From: a virus | Reading direction: 5' to 3' (one strand) | Length of the DNA: 64,000 nucleotides | IMG/VR virus record: IMGVR_UViG_3300042289_000986 | Coordinates: 147,588 to 211,587 of that record | Shown here: piece after piece, positions 1 to 8,328 of the stretch | How positions within the stretch are numbered: position 1 is the first letter of the stretch | Layout of the letters: the number at the start of each line of letters is the position of its first letter | Notes under the pieces: model-generated | The model's database searches: none | The model's input: the letters and a program-made list of their open reading frames with translations, nothing else | Told to the model about the DNA's origin: nothing | Translations under genes and position numbers: made by a program

Positions 1-394
1 CTCTTTCTTTTATTCTATTAAATTTTAAATTCCATTTTTCTTCAAATGGAACTCTAGCAAGTTTATATCGAAATTCATCAAATGATAAACTATTTTGAGA
101 AACAAACTGATGTGTATTTTTTCGGTGCCAAGTACCTGGTGATGTAAAAGATAAATCTAGCATAACACAACCTTTTTCAATAAAAATTTTTTCACTATCT
201 TCTATGGGATTTAAATTTTGTGTATTAAGAGGATAGAATGATACATAATCAATATTGTCTTTAAAGTTATCAATTAAAAAATCATAAACTGGCCAATGAA
301 TATCATAACCTTGGTCGTGATAATATTTGGCAATAGGTAAACATATTATAATATCTCCTATTCTACCTGGTAATAAAATTCCTAACTTTTTCAT
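1..394 (-). CDS. Glycosyltransferase family 9 (heptosyltransferase)-like, partial
   Basis: The gene starts at 394 and runs off the left edge, so only about 131 N-terminal residues are visible. The start, MKKLGILLPGRIGDIIICLP, has the G-x-x-GD pattern of the first strand and loop of ADP-heptose:LPS heptosyltransferase-type (GT9, GT-B fold) enzymes. The same pattern opens the gene at 25643-26539. The start codon overlaps the upstream gene's stop in an ATGA arrangement, so it is probably translationally coupled as the last visible member of the glycosyltransferase operon. The sugar donor and acceptor cannot be read from the sequence. GT9 assignment is by motif only. Confidence 0.6.
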   Translation of the reverse strand, partial: MKKLGILLPGRIGDIIICLPIAKYYHDQGYDIHWPVYDFLIDNFKDNIDYVSFYPLNTQNLNPIEDSEKIFIEKGCVMLDLSFTSPGTWHRKNTHQFVSQNSLSFDEFRYKLARVPFEEKWNLKFNRIKER

Positions 395-1161
395 AGTTTT
401 AAATATTTTTCTTCAAGTTCTTTTTCGTTTTCTAATGGAATTAAAAATTGCCCATAAGGTTCTCTTTTGATTAAATTTTCAAAAATAAACTGTTTCCATT
501 TAATTGATAATGGATTTTTTTCCCATAGCTTACTATTATACACTGCTTCTGGACTTGTTTCACTCCATTTTATATCATGTTTTTCATGAGCAGCATAAAA
601 TTCTTTATTTAATATAATACATTTACTAAGGTTATACATTTTTAATGTAAATGCCACATCCCAAAGATGTTCTGCATAAATATATTTTTCAAAATGAATA
701 TTGTTAGAATTCCACCAATCTTTTTTGATTGCCCAAACATCAAAACCAGCTATTTCAATTCGATATGGTACAATATTTTCAAGTGATTGAATTGGGTGTG
801 TGTCATGACGAGACACACAATAAGTTTCATATTCTCCTGCTAAAACTAAATTTAAAAATTTTGGAGATAATAAAATATCACTATTTAAAAAAATAAAATA
901 ATCACAATTTTGTTTTGATAAAATATCAAAAAACTCTTTAGCTATTGGTTTTTGTGAATTAGAGTTATGAATAACATCTTTGGCCTTTTCATTTAACAAA
1001 GGTAAAGGAATAAATGCCTCGTCCAAATTTTTTTCATTAGGATAGAATATATTGTATAGTTTAACATTAGAATATTTTAAAGAAATTTTTTTTAAAACTT
1101 CTATACATTTTTGTTGTCTTGGACAAGTTCCAAAAATATTAATTCCTATCGCTATATTCAT
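391..1161 (-). CDS. Glycosyltransferase-like protein
   Basis: 256 residues. The central segment ending in FLNSDILLSPKF resembles the end of strand 4 in GT-A glycosyltransferases, with NSD where a DxD-type metal-binding motif is expected. A later segment (RIEIAGFDVWAIKKDWW) resembles the acceptor-side part of family 2-like enzymes. No signal peptide or membrane segment is seen, so it should be cytoplasmic. It overlaps its upstream neighbour by 23 bp and its downstream neighbour by 4 bp, in a run of five glycosyltransferase-like genes that follow gene 47. Substrate unknown. Phage DNA or virion proteins are possible acceptors (inference). Confidence 0.55.
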   Translation of the reverse strand: MNIAIGINIFGTCPRQQKCIEVLKKISLKYSNVKLYNIFYPNEKNLDEAFIPLPLLNEKAKDVIHNSNSQKPIAKEFFDILSKQNCDYFIFLNSDILLSPKFLNLVLAGEYETYCVSRHDTHPIQSLENIVPYRIEIAGFDVWAIKKDWWNSNNIHFEKYIYAEHLWDVAFTLKMYNLSKCIILNKEFYAAHEKHDIKWSETSPEAVYNSKLWEKNPLSIKWKQFIFENLIKREPYGQFLIPLENEKELEEKYLKL

Positions 1162-1945
1162 TTTTGATTGATTTTAAAAAATTAACTACATCTTCTTGGG
1201 TACTGTCTGGTATTTCATTAACCATAATACCATGTTTGTTTATAAAAAGCTGCCACTGTTCTCTAATTCTTTCTTCTCTAGAACCGTCTGGTCTTTCGGA
1301 TTGTAAACGACTTTTGGCGTTTTGGTTGTTTTCTATTAAATCATCTGAGTTTTTAAGATCAGGAAACCACCAAAAAGGAGGACAGTATTTTGTTTTTGAC
1401 TCTCGGTAAGCCATATCAATATCAAAGGGATCACGAAATTGGGTATCATATACGCCAACTTCGTCAAAACACGATGAATTGTGATAAGTGAATTCATTGC
1501 ACATGTTTTTATAAAAAGATATCCCAACATTTTCACTATAGTTAACTGTAAGTCTTGGGGTCCTATTATTTGGACTTCCAGAATCCCATGACATGCTGAC
1601 AAATGAAAAGTAATTTATGCCTGATGTTTTAGACGCTTCGATATATTTTTCAAATATATGTTCATTTTTAATGATCATATCATCTTCTATTAAGAAAATA
1701 TGCTTGCAGTTTCTATTTTTTAGAAAATTGATACAATCATTTCTACAAAAAGCTGGATAATAATTTTTGTGGTGTTGTATCCAGTTTGTATCATATAAAG
1801 ATTCATTATATCGTTCTCCTCCGTTTACTGTTACCAGTTCGTCTATTTTATTTTTAGGAAGCGAGTTATATAAATCTTTAAAATAAGATTCAGAATTGTA
1901 CGTAACGATACCTACACCTATTTTTTCTATTGGTTGTTTTTCCAT
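1139..1945 (-). CDS. Glycosyltransferase family 2-like protein (paralogue A)
   Basis: 268 residues. The N-terminus (KIGVGIVTYNSESYFKDLYN) is typical of GT2-like enzymes, and HIFLIEDDMIIKN near residue 90 supplies an EDD acidic cluster at the DxD position. The following IFEKYIEASKTSGINYF stretch is nearly shared with the next gene upstream (1927-2727), so the two are paralogues. A Pro/Trp-rich C-terminal segment (CPPFWWFPD) also has a counterpart there (HPPFRWFAD). Coding overlaps on both sides indicate one polycistronic message. Family assignment is fairly firm; the acceptor is unknown. Confidence 0.65.
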   Translation of the reverse strand: MEKQPIEKIGVGIVTYNSESYFKDLYNSLPKNKIDELVTVNGGERYNESLYDTNWIQHHKNYYPAFCRNDCINFLKNRNCKHIFLIEDDMIIKNEHIFEKYIEASKTSGINYFSFVSMSWDSGSPNNRTPRLTVNYSENVGISFYKNMCNEFTYHNSSCFDEVGVYDTQFRDPFDIDMAYRESKTKYCPPFWWFPDLKNSDDLIENNQNAKSRLQSERPDGSREERIREQWQLFINKHGIMVNEIPDSTQEDVVNFLKSIKNEYSDRN

Positions 1946-2727
1946 ATAACTTTTAAGTTATCTAAACATTGTTTTTCTGAAAAATTTTTTTCAACAGGAC
2001 CATAACCTTGAACTACACTAAACCCGTTTTTAGAAATGAAATAATCTAAAGCTTTAATAAAAGTTTGTTGAAAGTCATTTTCGTTTCTTATTTTACTTTG
2101 TTGGTGATCTGGAACTATATCTTTTAAATAGTCGTTAGAATTTTCAATATCAGCAAACCACCTAAACGGTGGGTGATATTTTTTTTGAATTATTTGATAT
2201 GTGTGATCTACGTGCTCAAGAGCATTATAAAAATTTTCATCCATTAATCCAATTTTTTTAAGTACATCTATATGATAATAGCTAAATGCTCCTAGTAAAT
2301 TTGGATATAAATTTATTTTTGTGTTGTCTGGATAATTGACGGTTTTTCTAATTATTGGTGCGTTATTATAACCCAAGTTATGGTTACCATGAAGTCCATA
2401 ATTAAAGTGCTTAATACCTGTTGATTTCGATGCTTCGATATATTTTTCTAAAATTTCTTTATTTATAATTTCAATATCATCCTCCATTAAAAAAATATGA
2501 TCACATTTTTGATCAATTAAATATTCTAAAGCAATATTTTTTGCTTTAGCTACTCCTGATTTAGGAATGTTTGTATTTTTTTTATTTAGAGTAGAATTAA
2601 CCTTATTTTCACCATCATCTACTATAATTTTAATGCACTCTAAATCTAAAATAGAACTTTCAGATTTTTTGAAAAAATCTGGGCGGTCACAGGTTATTAA
2701 ACCGATTCCAATTTTTTCATTGTTCAT
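1927..2727 (-). CDS. Glycosyltransferase family 2-like protein (paralogue B)
   Basis: 266 residues, paralogous to the 1139-1945 protein. It has an N-terminal GIGLITCDRPDFFKKSESS strand-loop, an intact acidic motif in HIFLMEDDIEIIN, and the shared KYIEASKSTGIKHFNYG segment. The C-terminal third keeps the PPFRWFADIENSND block. Overlap with both flanking genes is 11-19 bp, suggesting translational coupling. No transmembrane segment is visible. Tandem duplication followed by divergence is the simplest explanation of this set. Confidence 0.65.
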   Translation of the reverse strand: MNNEKIGIGLITCDRPDFFKKSESSILDLECIKIIVDDGENKVNSTLNKKNTNIPKSGVAKAKNIALEYLIDQKCDHIFLMEDDIEIINKEILEKYIEASKSTGIKHFNYGLHGNHNLGYNNAPIIRKTVNYPDNTKINLYPNLLGAFSYYHIDVLKKIGLMDENFYNALEHVDHTYQIIQKKYHPPFRWFADIENSNDYLKDIVPDHQQSKIRNENDFQQTFIKALDYFISKNGFSVVQGYGPVEKNFSEKQCLDNLKVIWKNNQ

Positions 2728-3481
2728 TTTTACTATAATTTTTTTGAATTTCTTCTAAAGATTTTAACAATTCTTCTCTGGGAACTGGTGCAGGTTCATT
2801 TTGTAAAGGTATATATTGATATTTGAACATGAAATAAGCATAAGACATGTGGACACTTTGATCAGCATTTAACATATCTTTGTAGTTTATTTTTTGGATT
2901 GTGCTACTTGATGAGTCTATATCTTTTTCAATAATAGGATGATAGTTATTTGGCGGATAAACTTTCTTTTCGCGCATTCTTAAAATATAATCAACAACAT
3001 CTAAATCTTTGGTATTAAAAAATCTTTCATCAAAATAGCCAACGTTAGAAACTATACCATTAAACAAATATATAAAATCGGCATTTAGTTTATTTGATAT
3101 TGATAAACTTTCATTTTTTTCTTCATCATCAATAGTTACAATGCTTTCAGACGGTCCCATCATAGCCCATGTTCCGAAAATTGAAGCTTTTTTAATTATG
3201 TTTTCAAAAACGTTTTCGTTTTTTATAATTTGATTTGAATTAATTAAGAAAAAATGTTTTAATCCTGCTATTCTAAATTGTGAAATGAGCCAATTACGTA
3301 AAGACGCAAACGGAACGCCATTTCCGTAAACTCTATAATTTTCTACGCTTTCAGGTATGTTATTTTTTGTATCAGAAACCACGAAGACTTTTAAATCTTT
3401 GGGAATGCTGTTATAACAATTGTTTAAATCCTCTTGCGTATAAACGTCTAATATTCCTATTCCTATTTCTTCTTTATTCAT
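2717..3481 (-). CDS. Divergent glycosyltransferase-like paralogue lacking the acidic motif
   Basis: 254 residues. The start (MNKEEIGIGILDVYTQEDLN) and general layout match the two downstream paralogues, including a PPNNYHPIIEKDIDS segment corresponding to PPFRWFADIENSND. At the position of EDD it has FFLINSNQIIKN, so the metal-coordinating acidic residues appear lost. It may be an inactive or accessory subunit, or use other residues. Its start overlaps the stop of gene 47 (3478) by 4 bp, tying the cluster to the recombination operon. Confidence 0.45.
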   Translation of the reverse strand: MNKEEIGIGILDVYTQEDLNNCYNSIPKDLKVFVVSDTKNNIPESVENYRVYGNGVPFASLRNWLISQFRIAGLKHFFLINSNQIIKNENVFENIIKKASIFGTWAMMGPSESIVTIDDEEKNESLSISNKLNADFIYLFNGIVSNVGYFDERFFNTKDLDVVDYILRMREKKVYPPNNYHPIIEKDIDSSSSTIQKINYKDMLNADQSVHMSYAYFMFKYQYIPLQNEPAPVPREELLKSLEEIQKNYSKNEQ

Positions 3482-4527
3482 ACTAATGAATTATACATTT
3501 CTTTTAAATATTCTACAACTTCTTTTTTATGATCAATATCTAAAGTATTGATATATTCTTCAATATCTTTTAATAAATCACCACTATTAAAGTTTTCTTC
3601 GTTTGAAATTTTTTGAATATCTTCTTCATTTTCAATATATTCTAAACGATATACTAAGGGATTCATGTTGTTAATTTTTGTGTTTAATCCCAATATAATA
3701 TCATGTTCTATTTTTAGATCGACAACCAATGCCACAATATTATTGTGTATAATTTTTTTAAGTTCTTCAACTTCATATTCATCATTAATTAGTTTTTTAG
3801 CCGATATTTTATAATGTTTTGGTGATAATGTGTTTTCAATAAAAGAAAAAGAATGTTTTTCTAAATCAAATATATAAATTCCTTTATCTTCTGCAACGGC
3901 TCCAAAATTTTGTTGATATGGACTTCCTAAATAAACTATATCACCTTCTTTATAGGTTCTGTGATCTCTTTTATGAAAATGTCCCGAAACAATCAAATTA
4001 GCTTTATTAAAAAGATTAGAGTAAGACAGTCCGTGATCACATTGTTTATAGTTATTCATATAAAATGAAACTATTTCAAAGTGACCAAAGATGATATCAA
4101 CTTTTTCTAATTTTTCAATATCATATCCCCAAGGAACAAATGTTATTTTTTTATTAAAATCAGTTTCTAAAATTAATGGAGTTTTATCAACAATTTTTAT
4201 ATTTTTCCAACCATCAAAAATAGATATTGAATTTATATTACTATCGTTTTTTAAAAAACTATCATGGTTTCCGGTGGAAATAATAATATTAAAATCTTTA
4301 AAATAATCAAAAAATTGTTTTGCAATAGATAAAGTCTCTACTGATATTTCATTTCTATTGTGAAATATATCACCAGGTATAAAAATATCATCAATTCCTT
4401 CTTCTAAGAATTTTTGAGATGCCCATTTTGCAAAATTTAAACTAACCTCATGCCACATTTCGCTGTCTTGGCCTAAACCGAGATGAATATCTGAAAAACT
4501 TCCTATTTTTTTGTTTTTTAGTTTCAT
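3478..4527 (-). CDS. 47: gp47-like recombination endonuclease subunit (SbcD/Mre11 type)
   Basis: 349 residues, close to T4 gp47 (339). The calcineurin-like metallophosphoesterase motifs are all visible: SDIHLG (D13, H15), GDIFHNR (D53), GNHD (87-89), a GHFE motif and SGHFHKRD near residue 183. In T4 this nuclease pairs with the SMC-like ATPase gp46 to resect DNA ends for recombination-dependent replication. It lies directly downstream of the gene 55 homologue with a 4-bp overlap. The usual partner gene 46 is not in this window; glycosyltransferase genes follow instead. Confidence in the family is high. Confidence 0.9.
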   Translation of the reverse strand: MKLKNKKIGSFSDIHLGLGQDSEMWHEVSLNFAKWASQKFLEEGIDDIFIPGDIFHNRNEISVETLSIAKQFFDYFKDFNIIISTGNHDSFLKNDSNINSISIFDGWKNIKIVDKTPLILETDFNKKITFVPWGYDIEKLEKVDIIFGHFEIVSFYMNNYKQCDHGLSYSNLFNKANLIVSGHFHKRDHRTYKEGDIVYLGSPYQQNFGAVAEDKGIYIFDLEKHSFSFIENTLSPKHYKISAKKLINDEYEVEELKKIIHNNIVALVVDLKIEHDIILGLNTKINNMNPLVYRLEYIENEEDIQKISNEENFNSGDLLKDIEEYINTLDIDHKKEVVEYLKEMYNSLV

Positions 4528-5261
4528 TCTAACAATCTATCTCTTTCTTTCATGATTCGAATATTATTATTTTTAAGCAAATTACTATATCCTTCTGACA
4601 TGGACATTAATTCTCTGCGATATTTTTCATGAGTTTCATGTATATGTTTTTCTTTTTTAATTCTATTTCGAAAAGCATTAAAAGCAATTCTTGTAAAATA
4701 TGAAAACGGATTGGTTCCCTTTTCTCTATTATATTTTTTAGATATTAAGGCTTTCATCATACGAATAATACCATCTCCAACCATTTCTTCTCTATAACTG
4801 TAATTAATAAAATTGGGAGCATAGCTTAATTTGTTTGAAATCTTACTAACCATTTCTGCTAAATCATTAGTCATTATACCAGATTCGTAAAATTTTACAA
4901 TTTCTTCATCAAACTTTTTAGGTTCAACGTAAAAAACTTTTTTATCCGGTTTTTTTTTGTTTTTTATTTTTTCAATTACTGGTTCTTCTTCAACCTCTTC
5001 CGCTTCTTCAACTTCTTCATCCTCTTCTTTTTCGTGGTCGCTTACAGAGTCAAACATAGAGGATGCATAACTAATATTTTCATCTAGATCTTCTTCTAAA
5101 GAAGAATCTTCGTTTTCATCAATAAAATCATCGTAATCAATAATTTTTTTCTTTCTTTTTTTAAAGAAAGAAGGTTTTGGTTTAATAACTTCAACTTTTT
5201 TATCTTTTTTTAATTTAGTTGTCTTGTTATCTTTTTTTAATTTAGATTGTTTTTTCTTCAT
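4524..5261 (-). CDS. 55: gp55-like late-transcription sigma factor with long N-terminal extension
   Basis: 245 residues against about 185 for T4 gp55. The C-terminal half carries the sigma region 2-like core: EEMVGDGIIRMMKAL, then NPFSYFTRIAFNAFRNRIKK, matching the T4 segment that contacts RNA polymerase and the late -10 element. Residues 1-40 are very Lys-rich and about 42-95 very Asp/Glu-rich, with no T4 counterpart. The C-terminus ends RDRLLE and shows no obvious copy of the hydrophobic T4 clamp-binding tail (SLDFLYE). It overlaps the end of uvsW by 20 bp. It presumably reads the TAARTA promoters described here. Confidence 0.85.
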   Translation of the reverse strand: MKKKQSKLKKDNKTTKLKKDKKVEVIKPKPSFFKKRKKKIIDYDDFIDENEDSSLEEDLDENISYASSMFDSVSDHEKEEDEEVEEAEEVEEEPVIEKIKNKKKPDKKVFYVEPKKFDEEIVKFYESGIMTNDLAEMVSKISNKLSYAPNFINYSYREEMVGDGIIRMMKALISKKYNREKGTNPFSYFTRIAFNAFRNRIKKEKHIHETHEKYRRELMSMSEGYSNLLKNNNIRIMKERDRLLE

Positions 5262-6663
5262 AGTTGTATTTTTCTGTATTATAGAGTTTTATGCGTTCGC
5301 TTAAATGTATTTGTCCATATTTCGTGTTATCTGCTATATCAAAAATAGTAGCCATTGTTTTTGTTGGGTGTAAACGCAATGCTCTACCTATTGATTGCAT
5401 AATTTTAATTTTTGCTTTTCCAGCAGATGCAAAAATAATGTTATGTAAATTTGGAATATTGATTCCCGTACTAAAAATTTTTGAAACAGCGACTACTATT
5501 ACATTGTTTTTTTTATTCATTAAATTTCTTACATTTTCTCTTTCTTCGATGTCGGTCGATCCTTGAATAAAATATATTGGTCTATTTTTCTCACAAATTT
5601 CTTTTAATTTTGATTCCAAATTAAGCCCATGATCAATTCTATCCACCATTATAATAGTATTGTTTGGTAGTCTATCGGCTAGTTTGGCAATAACTTCGTT
5701 TCTTCTTTCATTGTGCATTAAATATTCAATTTCTTGATTGTATGCTTCGGTTGGACGCTCTGTATTTACTTTAAACTTAGGAATATTACAATGTCGAATG
5801 TTTAAAATTACAATTTTAAAGTTTGAAACGTATTCTTGGTTTTTTAAATCTAATGTTTTTTCCTCGTAAACAACTGGACCAAGTTTTCCAAAAATATTCC
5901 ATTGATCAATGTTTGATGGTGGTAATGTTCCAGTAAAACCAAATTTAAAATCTGTATTAATTAAATTAAAAATTTTATTTATTTCGTTTCCTTTTCTTAA
6001 TCCGTGCGTTTCGTCCATTAATAATAGCTCGATGCTATCTAAAATTGATAGATCTGTCTTATTGCTTAATAGAATTTGTGTACCTGCAACTATAATTTCC
6101 GCACTTATATCTAATTGGTTACTTCCTGACCACTTTGTAACATTTTTTAAACCATAAGATATGAAATCCGAAGCCGTTTGTTCAACTAGTTGGATAGATG
6201 GTACAATTACTAGTGTTAATGCTTTATCATTTTCGATGTTTTTGCGAAAACTTTTTATAAGTCCTGCCATAATAAGAGTTTTTCCACCCGCAGTTGGAAT
6301 AGAAATCACACCCTTTCCTTTTTTTAAAGCATTAACAATTGATTTTTTTTGATAGTCTCTGTACGAAATTGATAATGTTTCTATAGTAGGATTTTTAAAA
6401 CCATTATTATTTTTTTTATAAAGAGATTCTTCAATATTATATTGAATTTGATTAGATTCTAAATATGCACATATATGATCCAATAGTCCTAATTCAAATT
6501 TACCTGATGGTGTAATGGCATGTAAACGATTTGGTATAAATTTTTTATTACTTCTATAAGCAGGATTTAAAATAGAAAAATACTCCCTCATTAAACTAAG
6601 GGTTAATACATCCGTATTAATTTGGACTTGCTTATTATTTTTTATAAGTGATAAATTGACCAT
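5242..6663 (-). CDS. uvsW: UvsW-like superfamily 2 DNA/RNA helicase
   Basis: 473 residues (T4 UvsW about 500). Helicase motifs are intact: Walker A PTAGGKT at 123-129, motif II DETH at 217-220, motif III GFTGTLP near 242, and a C-terminal RecA-like lobe with VSKIFSTGINIP and the arginine-finger motif QSIGRALR. In T4 it unwinds R-loops and migrates branched recombination intermediates, switching replication from origin-initiated to recombination-initiated. The gene lies between uvsY and gene 55, and its start touches the uvsY stop at 6663. Confidence 0.92.
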   Translation of the reverse strand: MVNLSLIKNNKQVQINTDVLTLSLMREYFSILNPAYRSNKKFIPNRLHAITPSGKFELGLLDHICAYLESNQIQYNIEESLYKKNNNGFKNPTIETLSISYRDYQKKSIVNALKKGKGVISIPTAGGKTLIMAGLIKSFRKNIENDKALTLVIVPSIQLVEQTASDFISYGLKNVTKWSGSNQLDISAEIIVAGTQILLSNKTDLSILDSIELLLMDETHGLRKGNEINKIFNLINTDFKFGFTGTLPPSNIDQWNIFGKLGPVVYEEKTLDLKNQEYVSNFKIVILNIRHCNIPKFKVNTERPTEAYNQEIEYLMHNERRNEVIAKLADRLPNNTIIMVDRIDHGLNLESKLKEICEKNRPIYFIQGSTDIEERENVRNLMNKKNNVIVVAVSKIFSTGINIPNLHNIIFASAGKAKIKIMQSIGRALRLHPTKTMATIFDIADNTKYGQIHLSERIKLYNTEKYNYEEKTI

Positions 6664-7061
6664 TATGTTGTTTCCATTACCATTATTTTAGTTGCATTTC
6701 CTAAATCAAATGTTATCGAACTCATAATTTTTTCTACTTTTTCCAAGTATTCAACTATGAGTTTTAATTCTTCTATATCTTCATCAATTTTTCTAATTGG
6801 TTCTGATGATTCTACTTTTAAATTTAAAGATGCTTTTGGAATTCCACTTGGTATTCCGTTTTTTTCTAAACTTTTTAAAACTTGCTCTTTTAAATCTTTT
6901 CTTTTACTTTCTAAATGATTTTTTTGTCTTTTATGATCAATAAGTCTAGACACCCATTTATGTTTTAAAGCGGGTAGCATAAGTTGCTTTTCTAAAATAT
7001 TAATTTGATCGAATTTAGTATCTTCAGCAATTTCTTCTTTGTATTTGTTGAATATATCCAT
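6663..7061 (-). CDS. uvsY: UvsY-like recombination mediator
   Basis: 132 residues from the ATG at 7061; a TTG nine codons upstream is less likely because it overlaps the promoter -10. T4 UvsY is 137 residues, helical, and loads UvsX recombinase onto gp32-coated ssDNA. Here a Lys-rich helical N-terminal half with the pattern KHKWVSRLIDHKRQKNHLE resembles T4's segment around SKWLNKHSSIKKE. The C-terminal half (IRKIDEDIEELKLIVEYLEK) matches the T4 helical pairing region. Position beside uvsW supports the call. It is the first gene of the minus-strand operon. Confidence 0.75.
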   Translation of the reverse strand: MDIFNKYKEEIAEDTKFDQINILEKQLMLPALKHKWVSRLIDHKRQKNHLESKRKDLKEQVLKSLEKNGIPSGIPKASLNLKVESSEPIRKIDEDIEELKLIVEYLEKVEKIMSSITFDLGNATKIMVMETT

Positions 7062-7066
7062 AAATA
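7059..7066 (+). promoter_or_regulatory. Candidate late promoter CATAAATA
   Basis: Matches the recurrent NNTAARTA octamer, 21 nt before the ATG at 7088. It overlaps the uvsY start codon on the other strand, so early (uvsY) and late (7088) promoters are back to back. Confidence 0.4.
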
Positions 7067-7077
7067 TAGATACTACG

Positions 7078-7105
7078 ATTATACACAATGTTTAACAAAT
7101 TTCAA
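7078..7105 (-). promoter_or_regulatory. Sigma-70-like promoter for the uvsY operon
   Basis: On the minus strand TTGAAA (7100-7105) and a perfect TATAAT (7078-7083) are separated by 16 bp. The predicted start near 7071 is only about 10 nt from the uvsY ATG at 7061. It lies within the 5' end of the divergent gene at 7088. Confidence 0.55.
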
Positions 7106-7345
7106 CAATTAGTTAGTGGATTATTAAAAGAAATGAATGTTTCTGGTGCTGGTGGATCTTTTGGAGCACCTGAAGCTGGATTTGAAATTAGTAATCCAAC
7201 GTCTTTAAATCCAGACAAAGGTTATACCGATAATATCAAAGCAGCCATGTCTACTGCTCAACCAAATAAAAAATCAAAAAAGAAAAAACAACCTAAAGGT
7301 GTTTTATATACAACAAGAAGAACTCTTAATAAAAAAGATTTATAA
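7088..7345 (+). CDS. Small basic-tailed protein, unknown function
   Basis: 85 residues. The N-terminus is an amphipathic helix (MFNKFQQLVSGLLKEMN), followed by a Gly/Ala-rich linker (GAGGSFGAPEAGFE) and a Lys-rich C-terminus (NKKSKKKKQPKG). The layout resembles small phage head or internal proteins, but I recognise no family. It is divergent from uvsY, preceded by a late-promoter-like octamer, and its TAA overlaps the start of the next gene by one base. Confidence 0.6.
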   Translation: MFNKFQQLVSGLLKEMNVSGAGGSFGAPEAGFEISNPTSLNPDKGYTDNIKAAMSTAQPNKKSKKKKQPKGVLYTTRRTLNKKDL

Positions 7346-7785
7346 TGAATTTAGGTCATTGGGTTTTAAATGAAAACGTGGTCGTAGATGAAGAAACTTT
7401 TGGTTTTATATACGAAATAACAAACTTGATTACCAATAAAAAATATATTGGTAAAAAACAATGTTTTTCTAGAATTAAAAGAAAACCCTTAAAAGGTAAA
7501 AAAAGAAACAGAATATCTCAAACCGAGTCTGATTGGAAAAATTATACAAGTTCATCCAAAGATTTGAATGAAGACATTCAAAAATACGGAAAAGAAAACT
7601 TTGAATTTAAAATTTTAAAAACTTGCAACTCAAAGTGGGCTTTAGCGTATTTTGAAATTAAAGAACAAATTGAAAAAAATGTTCTTTTGCGTGACGATTA
7701 TTATAATGGAATTATAAATGTAAGAATTGGAACACCACCAAAAGAAGAATTGAATAAAAACAATCAAAATGGGGTAATTATTTAA
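7345..7785 (+). CDS. GIY-YIG domain endonuclease-like protein
   Basis: 146 residues. A GIY-YIG core is visible: FGFIYEITNLITNKKYIGKK at about 20-39, then SDWKNYTSSSKDLNEDI and a YGKENFEFKILKTC block with the helix carrying the catalytic Glu (ALAYFEIKEQIEKN). No DNA-binding C-terminal extension of the T4 Seg homing enzymes is present, so it may be a free-standing nuclease rather than a homing enzyme. It overlaps the preceding gene by one base and lies 3 bp from the next, in an apparent operon of small genes. Confidence 0.7.
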   Translation: MNLGHWVLNENVVVDEETFGFIYEITNLITNKKYIGKKQCFSRIKRKPLKGKKRNRISQTESDWKNYTSSSKDLNEDIQKYGKENFEFKILKTCNSKWALAYFEIKEQIEKNVLLRDDYYNGIINVRIGTPPKEELNKNNQNGVII

Positions 7786-7788
7786 GTT

Positions 7789-8328
7789 ATGGGCCACTGT
7801 ATTTATTGTAATTCGACTACGTATGGACGCCCATGTCTTTTTTCACCATCTAATACCCATGTTCATTTCGATGATCCTAACAAATGCATCTATTGTGGAT
7901 CAAAAAGTATAGGGAGCGGTTGTATCTATAATCCTCATGGCAAAATACATGTTAGAGGTCCTGAATTTTTAACTAACTCAAAAGATTATAGTAAAAAATC
8001 AGTAATTTTAAAATATCTTTTTGAAAACGTTAATGATTTTGGTAATCAACATTATACATCACCGTTAAACAGGTTTTATAAAAGACTTTGCCATATTATT
8101 GCAACAGCAAGTCAACCATTGTTAGAGGCTTTAAGTATTCAAATACGTCCTTCCTATACAGCATTAGACAAACAACAAACATTAAGAGTAAATGAAATTA
8201 AAAATAGGTTAAAGGAACAGTATGGTGAAATTTACGAAACGATTAAATATGCAAACTTGTCACTTCCACAGGAAATAGTGGAAGAAATCATTATAGATGT
8301 TATAATGGCCGACAGTGAAAAGAAATAA
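7789..8328 (+). CDS. Protein with two tandem CxxC zinc-knuckle-like motifs
   Basis: 179 residues. Two repeats of C-x2-C-x8-C with trailing H-x-H or H-x3-H occur at C4/C7/C16/H24/H26 and C33/C36/C45/H50/H54, suggesting two bound zinc ions. The rest (YFEN through IMADSEKK) is helical without recognisable motifs. Function unknown; nucleic-acid or protein binding is plausible. The end overlaps the next gene by 14 bp. Confidence 0.6.
   Translation: MGHCIYCNSTTYGRPCLFSPSNTHVHFDDPNKCIYCGSKSIGSGCIYNPHGKIHVRGPEFLTNSKDYSKKSVILKYLFENVNDFGNQHYTSPLNRFYKRLCHIIATASQPLLEALSIQIRPSYTALDKQQTLRVNEIKNRLKEQYGEIYETIKYANLSLPQEIVEEIIIDVIMADSEKK

Noticed and set aside
7062-7088. TTG start for uvsY at 7088
   Set aside because: It would lie upstream of the TATAAT box at 7078-7083; the ATG at 7061 suits the promoter and family length.
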